A DNA stretch of 64,000 nt from Phytomonospora sp040655735 (GTDB lineage: Bacteria > Actinomycetota > Actinomycetes > Mycobacteriales > Micromonosporaceae): NCBI RefSeq assembly GCF_040655735.1, contig NZ_JBFAKK010000001.1, forward strand, positions 1-64,000, given 5' to 3'. The notes under the pieces are model-generated. The model was given only the letters and a program-made list of their open reading frames with translations, was not told the DNA's origin and ran no database searches. A program made the position numbers and the translations under genes. This document shows, one piece after another, positions 42,641-51,644 of this stretch; the first letter of the stretch is position 1, and each line of letters starts with the position of its first letter.

Positions 42641-44475
42641 TCGGCATGAAGCTCGCCGTGCTGCGCAACACCGCGACCGGCGGGAAGAAGGCATGGGCCG
42701 CACTCGGCGCCACGGCCGGCCTCACCCTCGCCGTCGCCACGATCGTGCTGTCCTTCCTCGACTTCGCGCACCCGCGCATGCTGATGGACCTGCTCGCGGT
42801 CACCTTCGCGCTGTGGGCCCTCGGCTGGGCGGCCGGGCCCGCCTTCACCGGCGAAGCCCCGATCGGCGGACACCATTTCCAGCGCCAGCCGATCCCGCGC
42901 CGCACGCTCACCCTCGGCCTGCTCGCCTCGGCGATGGTCGCCGTCACCACCCTGGTCACGCTGCTCGCGTTCACCGCGCTGGTCGTCTTCGCCGCCCGCC
43001 TGAGCCCGTGGGCCGTGGCCGTCGCGATCCCCGCCGCGATCCTGCTGCTCCTGCTGGTCGTGCTGGCGTCAAGGGTCGTCTCGCTGCTCTTCGCGACGCT
43101 GGCCAGCTCCCGCTTGGGTGGCGTCGTGACCGCCTCGGTCACCGCGGCCATGGTCGCGCTGGCGTCCTTCTCCTGGGTCGTCTTCATCGCCGTGTACATC
43201 CTGCTCGAACACGGTTTCCCGGCGCGGGTCTCGACGGTCCTGCGCGCGCTCCCGTCGAGTTGGGGGCTGCTGTCGGTCGAGGCCGCCTCGCGCGGCGACT
43301 GGTGGGGCGCCGCCGGGCCGCTGGCCGGGCTCGCCGTTCTCGCCGTGGCGCTGTTCGGTGTGTGGTCGCGACTCCTCGGCACGCAGCCGATCACCCGTGC
43401 GGTCGTGCGAGGCTCGTCGGCGGAGTGGGCTGCCCCCAGGGGGTGGGCGGCTCGCGGTGATCTGGGCTTGTTCTACCTCCGGGAGCTGCGCACCTGGTGG
43501 CGCGATCCTCTGCGCACCCAGAACATCACGCTGCCCGTCGTGTTCGCGCTGCTCACCGCACTGTTCCCGGTGACGCTCGACTACACCGGCTTCTTCCCCT
43601 TCGCAGGCGCGGGCGCCGCCGTCATGGGCGCGGCGACGTGCGCGAACCTCTACGGCCAGGACGGAACCGCGCTGTGGATGACGCTCACGGTCCCCGGTAA
43701 GGAGAAGGCCGACGTGCGGGCACGGCAGCTCGCCTGGTTGACGGTGTTCGGGCCCATGACGCTGGCGATGACCGTCGCCGGAGTGGTCGTGCACGGAGAG
43801 GCGGCCATGCTGCCGTGGGCACTGGCGGCGAACCTCGCCGCTCTCGGCGCAGGCGCCGGGCTGCTCGTCTGGATCGCCGTCGTCGGGCTCGTGCCCGGCC
43901 CCGATCCGCACCGGAGCAAGCACTCACCGCTCGACCACGGCGACGTCACCGGCCAGTCGTTGCTGATGTTCCTGCTGACCTCCGTCGCGATCCTCCCCGC
44001 GCTGGGCGTTGCCCTGGCGGGGCACCTGCTCGGCCAGGCGGCACTGACTTGGGCGAGCGTGCCGGTCGCCATCGTGGTCGGGGCCGCCGCCTACCTCGGA
44101 TTCGGTCGCCTCGCCGCCGGGCGCCTGGCCGAGACCGGGCCCGAGCTGCTGCAGCTGATGCGCACCGGGAAGCGCCCGAACGCCGCCGCGGGGACGGTGA
44201 GGCCACCGACGGCGTTCGAGACGATGGGCGCCGGAAGCCGGCTGCGCATGTGGGGCAGCATGGCCGTGGGGATCATCGCTCTGTTCCCGCAGGGGCTCGT
44301 GCCGCTGGGGATCAAGCTCGACGGCTCGCCCGACAAGGTGTGGTTCCTCGCGCTGTACCTGCCCGAAGCGTGGCAGTGGCCGACGATCGCCGTCATGATC
44401 CTCATCGGCCTGGCGGGCTTCGGCGGCATGTTCGCGGTCTACCGCGCCGAGACGCGCAGGGTGCGGGCGGACTGA
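42625..44475 (+). CDS. ABC transporter permease (large, about 12 helices)
   Basis: A 616-residue membrane protein from GTG 42625 with two groups of membrane helices (about 28-235 and 295-605), giving roughly 12 spans. It is larger than a usual ABC-2 permease and may be a fused pair of six-helix halves. A hydrophilic linker (about 240-290) includes RAVVRGSSAEWAAPRGWAARGDLG. With the upstream ATPase it forms an exporter. The unit PadR-HAAS-ATPase-permease is a common actinobacterial operon; the substrate is unknown. Confidence 0.88.
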   Translation: MVGVLIGMKLAVLRNTATGGKKAWAALGATAGLTLAVATIVLSFLDFAHPRMLMDLLAVTFALWALGWAAGPAFTGEAPIGGHHFQRQPIPRRTLTLGLLASAMVAVTTLVTLLAFTALVVFAARLSPWAVAVAIPAAILLLLLVVLASRVVSLLFATLASSRLGGVVTASVTAAMVALASFSWVVFIAVYILLEHGFPARVSTVLRALPSSWGLLSVEAASRGDWWGAAGPLAGLAVLAVALFGVWSRLLGTQPITRAVVRGSSAEWAAPRGWAARGDLGLFYLRELRTWWRDPLRTQNITLPVVFALLTALFPVTLDYTGFFPFAGAGAAVMGAATCANLYGQDGTALWMTLTVPGKEKADVRARQLAWLTVFGPMTLAMTVAGVVVHGEAAMLPWALAANLAALGAGAGLLVWIAVVGLVPGPDPHRSKHSPLDHGDVTGQSLLMFLLTSVAILPALGVALAGHLLGQAALTWASVPVAIVVGAAAYLGFGRLAAGRLAETGPELLQLMRTGKRPNAAAGTVRPPTAFETMGAGSRLRMWGSMAVGIIALFPQGLVPLGIKLDGSPDKVWFLALYLPEAWQWPTIAVMILIGLAGFGGMFAVYRAETRRVRAD

Positions 44476-44481
44476 CCGGCC

Positions 44482-44868
44482 CTACTCGCTGTGGACGATC
44501 TGGATCAGGTTGCCGCAGGTGTCGTCGAAGACGGCGGTGGTGACCGCGCCCATCTTCAGCGGCTCCTGGGTGAAGGCGACACCGAGCTCGCGCAGTCGCT
44601 CGAACTCCGCCCGCACGTCTTCGACGGCGAAGGAGGTGGCCGGGATCCCATCGGCGACGAGGGCGTCCTTGTACGGTTTCACGGCGGGATGGCCGGAGGG
44701 CTCCAGGAGCAGTTCGGTGCCGGTGGGGTCCTCCGGGGAGACGACGGTGAGCCACTTGTCCTCGCCGATGGGGACCTCGTGCTTCTTCACGAAGCCGAGG
44801 ACCTCGGTATAGAAGCGCAGGGCCTCGTCCTGGTCGTCGACGAAGACGCTGGACAGGTGGATCCTCAT
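44482..44868 (-). CDS. VOC/glyoxalase-fold protein
   Basis: A 128-residue single-domain vicinal oxygen chelate protein. It has DDQDEALRFYTEVLGF, WLTVVSPEDPTGTELLLEP, DVRAEFERLRELGV and FDDTCGNLIQIVHSE, the usual beta-alpha-beta-beta-beta repeats with the terminal Gly-Asn. ATG 44868 follows CGAGGAGAACC and overlaps the ArsR stop (ATGA). Control by the upstream ArsR repressor is likely. The ligand is unknown. Confidence 0.88.
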   Translation of the reverse strand: MRIHLSSVFVDDQDEALRFYTEVLGFVKKHEVPIGEDKWLTVVSPEDPTGTELLLEPSGHPAVKPYKDALVADGIPATSFAVEDVRAEFERLRELGVAFTQEPLKMGAVTTAVFDDTCGNLIQIVHSE

Positions 44869-45161
44869 GGGTTCTCCTCGGTGGTGCCGGGCCTGAGCCA
44901 TCGGGTCATGACGCGTTCGAGCGGTTCGGTGTTCAGGTCGTGGAACTTGTAGCGGCCCTGCCGGCGGGTGCCGACCAGGCCGGCGGATTCCAGCACGGCC
45001 AGATGCTGACTGATCGCCTGGCGGGTGAGCCCGAGCTTGTGCTTGGAGACCAGTCGCGTGCAGATTTCGAAGAGCGTCTGGCCGTCCCGGTCCACCAGCT
45101 CATCGAGGATGAGCCGGCGGGTGGGGTCGGCCAGGGCCTTGAAGACGTCCTCCTCCGCCAT
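44865..45161 (-). CDS. ArsR-family repressor
   Basis: A 98-residue winged-helix protein from ATG 45161. DVFKALADPTRRLILDELVDRDGQ and LTRQAISQHLAVLESAGLVGTRRQGR are the standard ArsR DNA-binding fold. No Cys metal site of the ArsR/SmtB kind is visible, so the signal is probably organic. It forms an operon with the VOC gene. The promoter reads TTGACA then TATCGT, with a perfect dyad between them and the likely transcript start at or near the ATG. Confidence 0.92.
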   Translation of the reverse strand: MAEEDVFKALADPTRRLILDELVDRDGQTLFEICTRLVSKHKLGLTRQAISQHLAVLESAGLVGTRRQGRYKFHDLNTEPLERVMTRWLRPGTTEENP

Positions 45162-45167
45162 GATCCG

Positions 45168-45197
45168 ACGATAGGCAAGTGTTGACTTGCCTGTCAA
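45168..45197 (-). promoter_or_regulatory. ArsR promoter with dyad operator between -35 and -10
   Basis: On the minus strand TTGACA (45197-45192) and TATCGT (45173-45168) are 18 bp apart. The spacer contains the perfect dyad GGCAAGT-N4-ACTTGCC (45174-45191). The -10 ends only 6 bp before the ATG, which suggests a leaderless mRNA. Occupancy by ArsR would block polymerase. Confidence 0.7.
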
Positions 45198-45735
45198 GGT
45201 GGGGCGAGGTCGGTCGCTGGTGAGGCCTTTTTATTCGTAGTCTAGGGCGAATGCTGTTAAGTCGGGCGGAATGTGGCGGCGGTTCGCGGGCAGGGGCGAG
45301 GGGTAGTGGGCCGGGTACGGCTGGAGGATGCGGTGGAGGGCGGGTCGGTCGCGGACGGGTGGTGCTGCGGACGGTGACATGGGGAGTGAAGACTCCACGG
45401 CGAGGCATATGCGGCGGCGGTAGCTCGGCGTCCACCCGCGGTCCCGCAGCACGTCGCGGGCCCCACGCCGCTGCCGTGCCACCTGCGGTGGACCGCCGGA
45501 GGCATCGCAGCCCGGCGCGCCCCAAGGCGGCCTGCGAGGTCACGCGTACGTGCGGTGCCGCTCGGGGTGATCGGTGGAGCCATCCGCGCGCAATACCGTG
45601 CTGCTCACGGAGCCGGGCGTAGTCACTCGGGCCCGCGCAACGCCGTGCGCTCTCCGAGCCCACCCCACCCACCCCGTTCTCTGCCGCGCCCGGGGCCTCC
45701 CGCCTCCCTGTCACACCTCCCCATCCCCTCCCGCC
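45198..45735. other. intergenic region with a weak transposase-like fragment
   Basis: About 540 bp between the ArsR promoter and the aldarate operon's last gene. On the minus strand the frame ending near 45231 reads RPALHRILQPYPAHYPSPLP, vaguely like the C-terminal part of an IS3-type integrase core (HLRRVL-Y-AHYN-HRPHR). The match is too weak to call a gene. Nothing else seen. Confidence 0.35.
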
Positions 45736-47265
45736 CTACCCCCGGCCCACCCGCAGCACCCCGTCCACCCGTCGCGGCACGCCGTCGTACCCCTCGCGCA
45801 GCTCTTCCGGCAGCAGCTCCGCCGGAGCGTTCTGCCAGGTGACCGGTCGCAGGAAGCGGCGGATCGCGCTGGTGCCGACCGAGGTGTGCTGGCTGTTGGT
45901 CGCCGGCCACGGGCCGCCGTGGTGCTGCGCCCATGAGACGGCGACGCCCGTGGGCTGCCCGTCGTAGAGGATGCGGCCGGCCAGCCGTCGCAGCCGGCGA
46001 TCCAGTCTCCCGGGCAGCTCGACCTCGGCCGGTCCTTTGTGGATCGTCGCGGTCAGCGACGAGGGCAGTGTCGCCAACGCCGTGAAGAGCTCGGCTTCAC
46101 CGGAGTAGCGGGCGACCACCGTGAGCGGGCCGAAACATTCCTCGGTGGCCTCGGGGGGCAGGTCGGCGGCCGTCGTGGTGAGCAGCCGGGGAGTGCCGCG
46201 GAAGCCGGGTGCGTCGTCGTCGGTGGCGCCGCGGGCGGCCTCCTCGATCCCTGCGGTGGCCCCAAGGAGCCCTGCTCCCTTGCCGTAGGCGGCGGCGATG
46301 CCCTCGTTGAGCATCACCATGGGGGCTGCGGAGGTGATGGCCTCGCCCATCGCCGTCACGACCTCGTCGCCCGCATCGCCCGAAGGGACGAACACCAGTC
46401 CCGGCTTGGTACAGAACTGTCCGGCGCCCAGCGTGAACGAGGCGGCGATCTCCGCGCCGAGCCGGGCGGCCCGGTCGAGCGCGGCGCCGGCGGTCACGAC
46501 GACCGGGTTCAGGCTGCTCAGCTCCCCGAAGAAGGGGATGGGATCCGGGCGGCCCTCGATGATCTTGAGCAGTGCGCGGGCCCCTCCGGTGGACCCGGTG
46601 AAGCCGACGGCGCGGATCTCGGGGTGCGCGACGAGGTCGGCGCCGGCCTGCTGACCGTGCACCAGGCCGAGGGTGCCGTCCGGGGCACCGGCCGCGGTGG
46701 CCGCGGCCGCGAGCACGTCGAAGCACAGCTGCGACGTCGCCGGGTGCGACCCGTGTGCCTTGACGACGACCGGCGCGCCGGCCGCGAGCGCCGAGGCGGT
46801 GTCGCCGCCGGGAACGGAGAAGGCGAGCGGGAAGTTGCTCGCGCCGAACACCGCGACGGGCCCGACGGGGACCAGCATGCGGCGCAGATCCGGCCGCGGC
46901 CCCATGGGCGTGTCGCCGGCGTGGTCGACGGTCGCCTCCAGGTAGCCGCCGTCGCGCAGCACCTCGGCGAACAGCCGCAGCTGGTAGCACGTGCGGGCGA
47001 GCTCGCCGGTCAGCCTGGTGGCGCCGAGCCCGGTCTCCCGGTCGGCGACGGCGACGATCCTGTCACCGGCGCCCTCCAGCGCTTCGGCGAGCGCGTCGAG
47101 CAGCGACGCCCGCCCGTCGCGGCCGAGCGCTTCCAGCGGTTCGGCGGCGCTCGCGGCGGCGCGGCAGAGGCGGTCGACCTGCTCGGGCGTCGTCTCGGGG
47201 GCTGACCGGTAATCGATCTCGGCGATCTCGCCGGTGCTCGGGTCGATGCTGGGAACGTCGGTCAT
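45736..47265 (-). CDS. 2,5-dioxovalerate (alpha-ketoglutarate semialdehyde) dehydrogenase
   Basis: A 509-residue NAD(P)-dependent aldehyde dehydrogenase. Key motifs are GASNFPLAFSVPGGDTASALA, VVKAHGSHPATS, FTGSTGGARALLKI, the catalytic Glu in FFGELSSLNPVVV and the catalytic Cys in GAGQFCTKPGL. GELSSLNP and AFSVPGGDT are typical of the ketoglutarate-semialdehyde branch. The reaction converts 2,5-dioxopentanoate to 2-oxoglutarate, the last step of aldarate breakdown. ATG 47265 follows CCAGGAGGCAAGG and overlaps the preceding stop (ATGA). Confidence 0.92.
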   Translation of the reverse strand: MTDVPSIDPSTGEIAEIDYRSAPETTPEQVDRLCRAAASAAEPLEALGRDGRASLLDALAEALEGAGDRIVAVADRETGLGATRLTGELARTCYQLRLFAEVLRDGGYLEATVDHAGDTPMGPRPDLRRMLVPVGPVAVFGASNFPLAFSVPGGDTASALAAGAPVVVKAHGSHPATSQLCFDVLAAAATAAGAPDGTLGLVHGQQAGADLVAHPEIRAVGFTGSTGGARALLKIIEGRPDPIPFFGELSSLNPVVVTAGAALDRAARLGAEIAASFTLGAGQFCTKPGLVFVPSGDAGDEVVTAMGEAITSAAPMVMLNEGIAAAYGKGAGLLGATAGIEEAARGATDDDAPGFRGTPRLLTTTAADLPPEATEECFGPLTVVARYSGEAELFTALATLPSSLTATIHKGPAEVELPGRLDRRLRRLAGRILYDGQPTGVAVSWAQHHGGPWPATNSQHTSVGTSAIRRFLRPVTWQNAPAELLPEELREGYDGVPRRVDGVLRVGRG

Positions 47266-48398
47266 GTCCTTGCCTCCTGGATGACGGCGCTGTCGACGGT
47301 CCAGGCGCGTGTCTGGTCGCTGAGGGTGATGCCGAGGCCCGGCCGGCCGGAGAGGTGGATGCGGCCGTCGCGGATCTCTAGGCGCTCCTCGAAGAGGGGA
47401 TGGAGCCAGTCGAAGTGCTCCACCCAGGGTTCGCGGGGGTAGGCGACGGCGAGGTGCGCGTGAATCTCCATCGCGAAGTGCGGCGCGAGCATGAGCCCGG
47501 CGTGGTCGGCGAGCGTTGCCAGGCGCATGAACTGGGTGATGCCGCCGATGCGCGGGGCGTCGGGCTGGATGATGTCGACGGCGCCGTGCCGGATGAGTTC
47601 GTGGTGCTCGGCGACGCTGGTGAGCATCTCCCCGCTGGCGATGGCGGTGTCGAGGCTGCGGGCGAGGGCTGCGTGGCCCTCGGCGTCGTAGGCGTCGAGC
47701 GGCTCTTCGATCCAGGTCAGCGCGAACCCTTCGAGGGCTCGCCCCACGCGCTGGGCGGTGGGCCGGTCCCACTGCTGGTTGGCGTCGACCATGAGGGGGA
47801 AACCGTCGCCGAGGTGCTCGCGGACGGCCTGGACGCGGGCGAGGTCGACGGCCGGCGAGGGGTGCCCGACCTTGATCTTGATGCCGCCGATGCCGGCCTC
47901 GACCGAGGCGGTGGCGTTGTCCTTGATCTGCTCCACCGACTCGTGCAGGAACCCGCCGGAGGTGTCGTAGCAGCGCACGGACTCGCGGTGCGCGCCGAGC
48001 AGTTTGGCCAGCGGCAGTCCCGCGCGCTTGGCCTTGAGGTCCCACAGGGCCACGTCGATCGCGGCGATGGCCTGCGTGGCGGCGCCGCTGCGCCCCACCG
48101 AGGCGCCCGCCCAGACGAGTTTCGTCCACAGGCGGGCGATGTCGTTGGGGTCCTCACCAATCAGTTCGGGCGCGACCTCGCGGGCGTGCGCGAACTGCGC
48201 GGGCCCGCCGGCGCGCTTGCTGTAGCCGAAGCCGACTCCTTCGTGCCCGTCCCGGGTGCGGATCTCGGCGAAGAGGAAGGCGACCTCGGTCATCGGGCGC
48301 TGCCGTCCGGTGAGGACCTTCGCGTCGCTGATCGCCTGCTTCAGCGGCAGGGTCACCGAGGAGAGCGCGACTTCGGTGATCTCGTCGATCGTGGTCAT
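47262..48398 (-). CDS. L-talarate/galactarate dehydratase (enolase superfamily)
   Basis: A 378-residue mandelate racemase-type enzyme. GIGGIKIKVGHPS carries the KxK base, VDANQQWDR, IEEPLDAYD and SGEMLTS supply metal ligands, QPDAPRIGGITQFMRLA and APHFAMEIHAHLA supply the Asp-His pair. These blocks are those of galactarate/talarate dehydratase, which removes water to give 5-keto-4-deoxyglucarate. It lies between glucarate dehydratase and the semialdehyde dehydrogenase, so both hexarates feed one path. It is 19 bp from the upstream gene. Confidence 0.9.
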   Translation of the reverse strand: MTTIDEITEVALSSVTLPLKQAISDAKVLTGRQRPMTEVAFLFAEIRTRDGHEGVGFGYSKRAGGPAQFAHAREVAPELIGEDPNDIARLWTKLVWAGASVGRSGAATQAIAAIDVALWDLKAKRAGLPLAKLLGAHRESVRCYDTSGGFLHESVEQIKDNATASVEAGIGGIKIKVGHPSPAVDLARVQAVREHLGDGFPLMVDANQQWDRPTAQRVGRALEGFALTWIEEPLDAYDAEGHAALARSLDTAIASGEMLTSVAEHHELIRHGAVDIIQPDAPRIGGITQFMRLATLADHAGLMLAPHFAMEIHAHLAVAYPREPWVEHFDWLHPLFEERLEIRDGRIHLSGRPGLGITLSDQTRAWTVDSAVIQEART

Positions 48399-48417
48399 GT
48401 CGGCGTCCTTCGCGGTT

Positions 48418-49749
48418 TCAGCGCACGAGGCAGGGGCGTTTGGGGTCGAAGCTCCAGCCGGGGAGCAGGTAGCTCATGGCGACGGTGTCGTCGCGGGCTC
48501 CGAGGCCGTGCTCCCGGTAGAGCCGGTGCGCCGCGTCGAGGGCGTCGCGGTCGAGTTCGACGCCGAGGCCGGGCCCGGTGGGTACGGCGATGGCCCCGTC
48601 GACGATGGGCAGCGGCCGACGGGTGAGGCGCTGCCCGTCCTGCCAGATCCAGTGCGTGTCGAGGGCGGTGATCCGGCCCGGTGCGGCGGCGCCGACGTGG
48701 GTGAACATGGCCAGCGAGATGTCGAAGTGGTTGTTGGAGTGCGAGCCCCAGGTGAGGCCGAAGTCGTGGCAGAGCTGCGCGACGCGCACCGAGCCGCGCA
48801 TGGTCCAGAAGTGGGGGTCGGCGAGCGGGATGTCGACGGCGTGCGCACGCACGGCGTGGGCCATCTGACGCCAGTCGGTGGCGACCATGTTGGTCGCGGT
48901 GGGCAGGCCGGTCGCCCGCCGGAACTCGGCCATCGTCTCGCGTCCGGACAGGTCGCCCTCGGCTCCGACGGGGTCTTCGGCGTAGGCGAGCACGTCGCGC
49001 AGGTCGCGGCCGAGCGCGATGGCGTCGCGCAGGAGCCAGGCGCCGTTGGGGTCGAGGGTGATGCGGGCGCCGGGGAAGCGCGCGGCCAGGGCGCGGACGG
49101 CGGCGGCCTCCTCCTCGCCGCTGAACACGCCGCCCTTGAGTTTGAAGTCGGTGAATCCGTACCGGTCCCGGGCGGCTTCGGCCAGCGCGACGATCGCCTC
49201 GGGGGTGAGGGCGGGTTCGCGGCGCAGGCGCTCCCAGTCGTCGGCCGGATCGGTCTCGGCGATGTAGGGCAGGTCGGTGCGGTCGCGGTCGCCGACGTAG
49301 AAGAGGTAGCCGAGCACGGGGACGCTGTCGCGCTGCCGTCCTTCGCCGAGCAGTTCGGCGACGGGCACGCCGAGGTGCCGGCCGAGCAGGTCCAGCAGCG
49401 CCGACTCCAGCGCGGTGACGGCGTGCACGGTGGTGCGCTGGTCGTAGGTCTGGCGGCCGCGGCCGTGCGTGTCGAGGTCGGCGTGGGTCTCGGCGACGGC
49501 CCGCAGCAGGGTCGCGTACTCGGCGATGGACCTGCCGAGCAGGATCTCGGCGGCGGCCTCGACGGTCGCGCGGATCGCCTCGCCGCCGGGGGCCTCGCCG
49601 AGGCCGACGTTGCCCGCGCTGTCGGTGAGGATCACGACGGTGCGGGTGAAGAACGGCCCGTGCGCTCCGCTGAGGTTGAGCAGCATGCTGTCGTGGCCGG
49701 CGACGGGCACGACCTCGACGCCGGTGATGGTGGGGGTGGGCGCGCTCAT
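48418..49749 (-). CDS. gudD: glucarate dehydratase
   Basis: A 443-residue enolase-superfamily enzyme that dehydrates D-glucarate to 5-keto-4-deoxyglucarate. Hallmarks: GAHGPFFTRTVVIL at the N-terminus, RTTVHAVTALESALLDLLG, DFKLKGGVFSG (base Lys), LDPNGAW, YAEDPVGAEGD, ATNMVATDWRQM, IPLADPHFWTM and SHSNNHFDIS (His). The length agrees with the family. It is encoded 4 bp after kdgD and co-transcribed with the rest of the aldarate genes. Confidence 0.95.
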   Translation of the reverse strand: MSAPTPTITGVEVVPVAGHDSMLLNLSGAHGPFFTRTVVILTDSAGNVGLGEAPGGEAIRATVEAAAEILLGRSIAEYATLLRAVAETHADLDTHGRGRQTYDQRTTVHAVTALESALLDLLGRHLGVPVAELLGEGRQRDSVPVLGYLFYVGDRDRTDLPYIAETDPADDWERLRREPALTPEAIVALAEAARDRYGFTDFKLKGGVFSGEEEAAAVRALAARFPGARITLDPNGAWLLRDAIALGRDLRDVLAYAEDPVGAEGDLSGRETMAEFRRATGLPTATNMVATDWRQMAHAVRAHAVDIPLADPHFWTMRGSVRVAQLCHDFGLTWGSHSNNHFDISLAMFTHVGAAAPGRITALDTHWIWQDGQRLTRRPLPIVDGAIAVPTGPGLGVELDRDALDAAHRLYREHGLGARDDTVAMSYLLPGWSFDPKRPCLVR

Positions 49750-49753
49750 GGTC

Positions 49754-50668
49754 CTATCCGACCTTGTCGATGAGGGCGGCGAGGGCGTTCCGCTCGGACT
49801 CGTCGAGATCGGTCAACGGCGGCCGCACGCGGCCGCCGTGGCGACCGACGGCGGTGAGGCCGGCCTTGATGATGGAGACGGCGTAGCCGCGGGAGCGGTC
49901 GCGGATGTCGAGGTAGGGGATCACGAAGTCGCGCAGCATCCCGTAGACGGCGGGGCGGTCCTGCGCGCGCACCGCCGCGTAGAAGCGCAGCGCGAACTCG
50001 GGCAGGAAGTTGTACAGCGCCGAGGAGTAGGTGCTGACGCCCAGTTGGAGCAGCGGCAGCGCGAAGGTCTCGGCGGTGGGGAGGCCGCCGATGTAGATCA
50101 GGCGGTCGCCGACCTTGGCGTACGTGCGGGTCATCCGCTCGATGTCGCCGACGCCGTCCTTGAGGCCGACCAGGTTGGGATTGCGCTCGGCGAGTTCGGC
50201 GACGGTGACGTCGTCGAAGACGGCGTTGGCGCGGCTGTAGACGATGACGCCGAGGTCGGTGGCGCCGCAGACGGCGTCGACGTGCGCGATGAGCCCGGCC
50301 TGGCTGGCCTCGGTGAGATAGGGCGGCAGCAGGAGGATCCCGGCGGCGCCGGCGTCCTGGGCGGTGCGGGCCTGGGCGGCGGCCTGGACGGTGCCGCCGG
50401 TGGCCGGGGCGACGACCGGGACGCGATCGCCGACCTCGTCGACGGCCGTGCGCACGACCGTGTCGATCTCGGCCGGGGTGAGGGAGAAGCCCTCCCCGGT
50501 CCCGCCCGCGGCGAACAGGCCCGCGATGCCGGCGCCGGCCTGCCAGGCCAGGTGCTCGCGGTATCGAGGCTCGTCGAAGGCGAGCTCGTCGTCGAAGTGG
50601 GTCACCGGGAACGACAGCAGTCCGGTCGTCAGCCGGGTGGCGAGCTCTTCAGGCGTTGTCAGCGTCAC
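49754..50668 (-). CDS. kdgD: 5-dehydro-4-deoxyglucarate dehydratase (DapA family)
   Basis: A 304-residue TIM-barrel aldolase-fold enzyme that dehydrates and decarboxylates 5-keto-4-deoxyglucarate to 2,5-dioxopentanoate. Visible features: GLLSFPVTHFDDELAFDEPRY, AAGGTGEGFSLTPAEI, Tyr in IVYSRANAVF and the Schiff-base Lys in NLVGLKDGVGDIER. Start GTG 50668 gives the usual family N-terminus (LTTPEELATRL); GTG 50692 or ATG 50719 would extend it. It heads the operon, and a LysR-type site lies 48 bp upstream. Confidence 0.92.
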   Translation of the reverse strand: MTLTTPEELATRLTTGLLSFPVTHFDDELAFDEPRYREHLAWQAGAGIAGLFAAGGTGEGFSLTPAEIDTVVRTAVDEVGDRVPVVAPATGGTVQAAAQARTAQDAGAAGILLLPPYLTEASQAGLIAHVDAVCGATDLGVIVYSRANAVFDDVTVAELAERNPNLVGLKDGVGDIERMTRTYAKVGDRLIYIGGLPTAETFALPLLQLGVSTYSSALYNFLPEFALRFYAAVRAQDRPAVYGMLRDFVIPYLDIRDRSRGYAVSIIKAGLTAVGRHGGRVRPPLTDLDESERNALAALIDKVG

Positions 50669-50715
50669 GCGGTCACCGTAAGTACTGATCACGATGCCTG
50701 TCCAAGAGTGTTTCC

Positions 50716-50730
50716 GCATTATTTGATACC
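50716..50730. promoter_or_regulatory. LysR operator before kdgD operon
   Basis: GCATTATTTGATACC. The reverse complement of the site at 51645 is GCATTGATTGATACC, so the two agree at 13 of 15 bases. It lies between the lysR gene and kdgD. Confidence 0.6.
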
Positions 50731-50748
50731 CGGGCGGTATCGACGACT

Positions 50749-51636
50749 CTAGAACTCCGCCTCGTCGAGCACCGCGAGGACGCGCCGGACGGCGGGGTTG
50801 CGCGAGTCGCGCGGCCACAGCAGGTGCAGTTCGACCGGCTCGGGCACCGGTGTGTCCAGTGCCGCGTAGGAGACGCCCGGGATGCCCAGCAGCCTCGCCG
50901 AAGCGGGGACGAAGGCGAGGCCGCGCCGCGCCGAGACGAGCCAGAGCATCGTCAGCACCTGGCTGACGCTGTGCACGACGTGCTCCTGGGCGAGCGGGAT
51001 CATGCTCACGACCAGGTCGTAGAAGTACCGGGCCCGCAGCGGCGAGTGGAAGATGAGCGGTTCGACGCGCAGGTCGTCGGCGCCCACCGGCCGGTCGAGG
51101 GCGGTGAAGCGGTGGCCTTCGGGGACGGCGAGCAGGAGCGCCTCGCGGTGCAGCAGGCGGGAGTCGAACAGCTCGGAGTCGAAGGGCGGACGGGCGAGGC
51201 CGAGGTCCAGGTCGTCGCTCGACATGGCCGCGGTCTGCTCGCGGGTGACCATCTCGGACAGTTCGACGCGGACGTCGGGCAGTGCCCGTTCCAGTTCGTT
51301 GAGCAGCCGGCCGAGGATTCCGTAGGTGGAGGCGGCGGTGAAACCGATGCGGATGAGTCCGCTGGAGCCGGAGGAGACCCGCCGGGCGAGGTCGGGGGCG
51401 GCCTCGGCGATGGCCAGGATCCGGCGCGCCTCGGCGAGGAAGGCCGTCCCCGCGGGCGTCAGTGAGACCCGGCGGTTGTCGCGCTCCAGCAGCCGGGCGC
51501 CCACGGCGGCCTCCAGTTTCTGGATCTGGCGGCTCAGTGGCGGCTGGGTCATCCGCAACCGGGCGGCGGCGCGCCCGAAGTGCAACTCCTCGGCGACGGC
51601 GACCAGTCCCCGCAGTTGTTCGAGCGTGTAGGCCAT
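50749..51636 (-). CDS. LysR-family regulator of aldarate catabolism
   Basis: A 295-residue LysR-type regulator. The N-terminal winged helix reads LEQLRGLVAVAEELHFGRAAARLRMTQPPLSRQIQKLEAAVGARLLERDNRRVSLTPAG in form, and the periplasmic-binding-like effector domain begins near GLIRIGFTAAS. It stands between the kdgD operon and the divergent tctCBA transporter genes. A shared 15-bp site on both sides suggests that it controls both, probably in response to glucarate or a derived keto acid. Confidence 0.92.
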   Translation of the reverse strand: MAYTLEQLRGLVAVAEELHFGRAAARLRMTQPPLSRQIQKLEAAVGARLLERDNRRVSLTPAGTAFLAEARRILAIAEAAPDLARRVSSGSSGLIRIGFTAASTYGILGRLLNELERALPDVRVELSEMVTREQTAAMSSDDLDLGLARPPFDSELFDSRLLHREALLLAVPEGHRFTALDRPVGADDLRVEPLIFHSPLRARYFYDLVVSMIPLAQEHVVHSVSQVLTMLWLVSARRGLAFVPASARLLGIPGVSYAALDTPVPEPVELHLLWPRDSRNPAVRRVLAVLDEAEF

Positions 51637-51644
51637 GCAGTGAA

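Noticed and set aside
45231..45330. Possible IS3-type integrase C-terminal fragment on the minus strand
   Set aside because: Only a loose resemblance in the spacing of His, Arg and Pro; no DDE residues or upstream portion.
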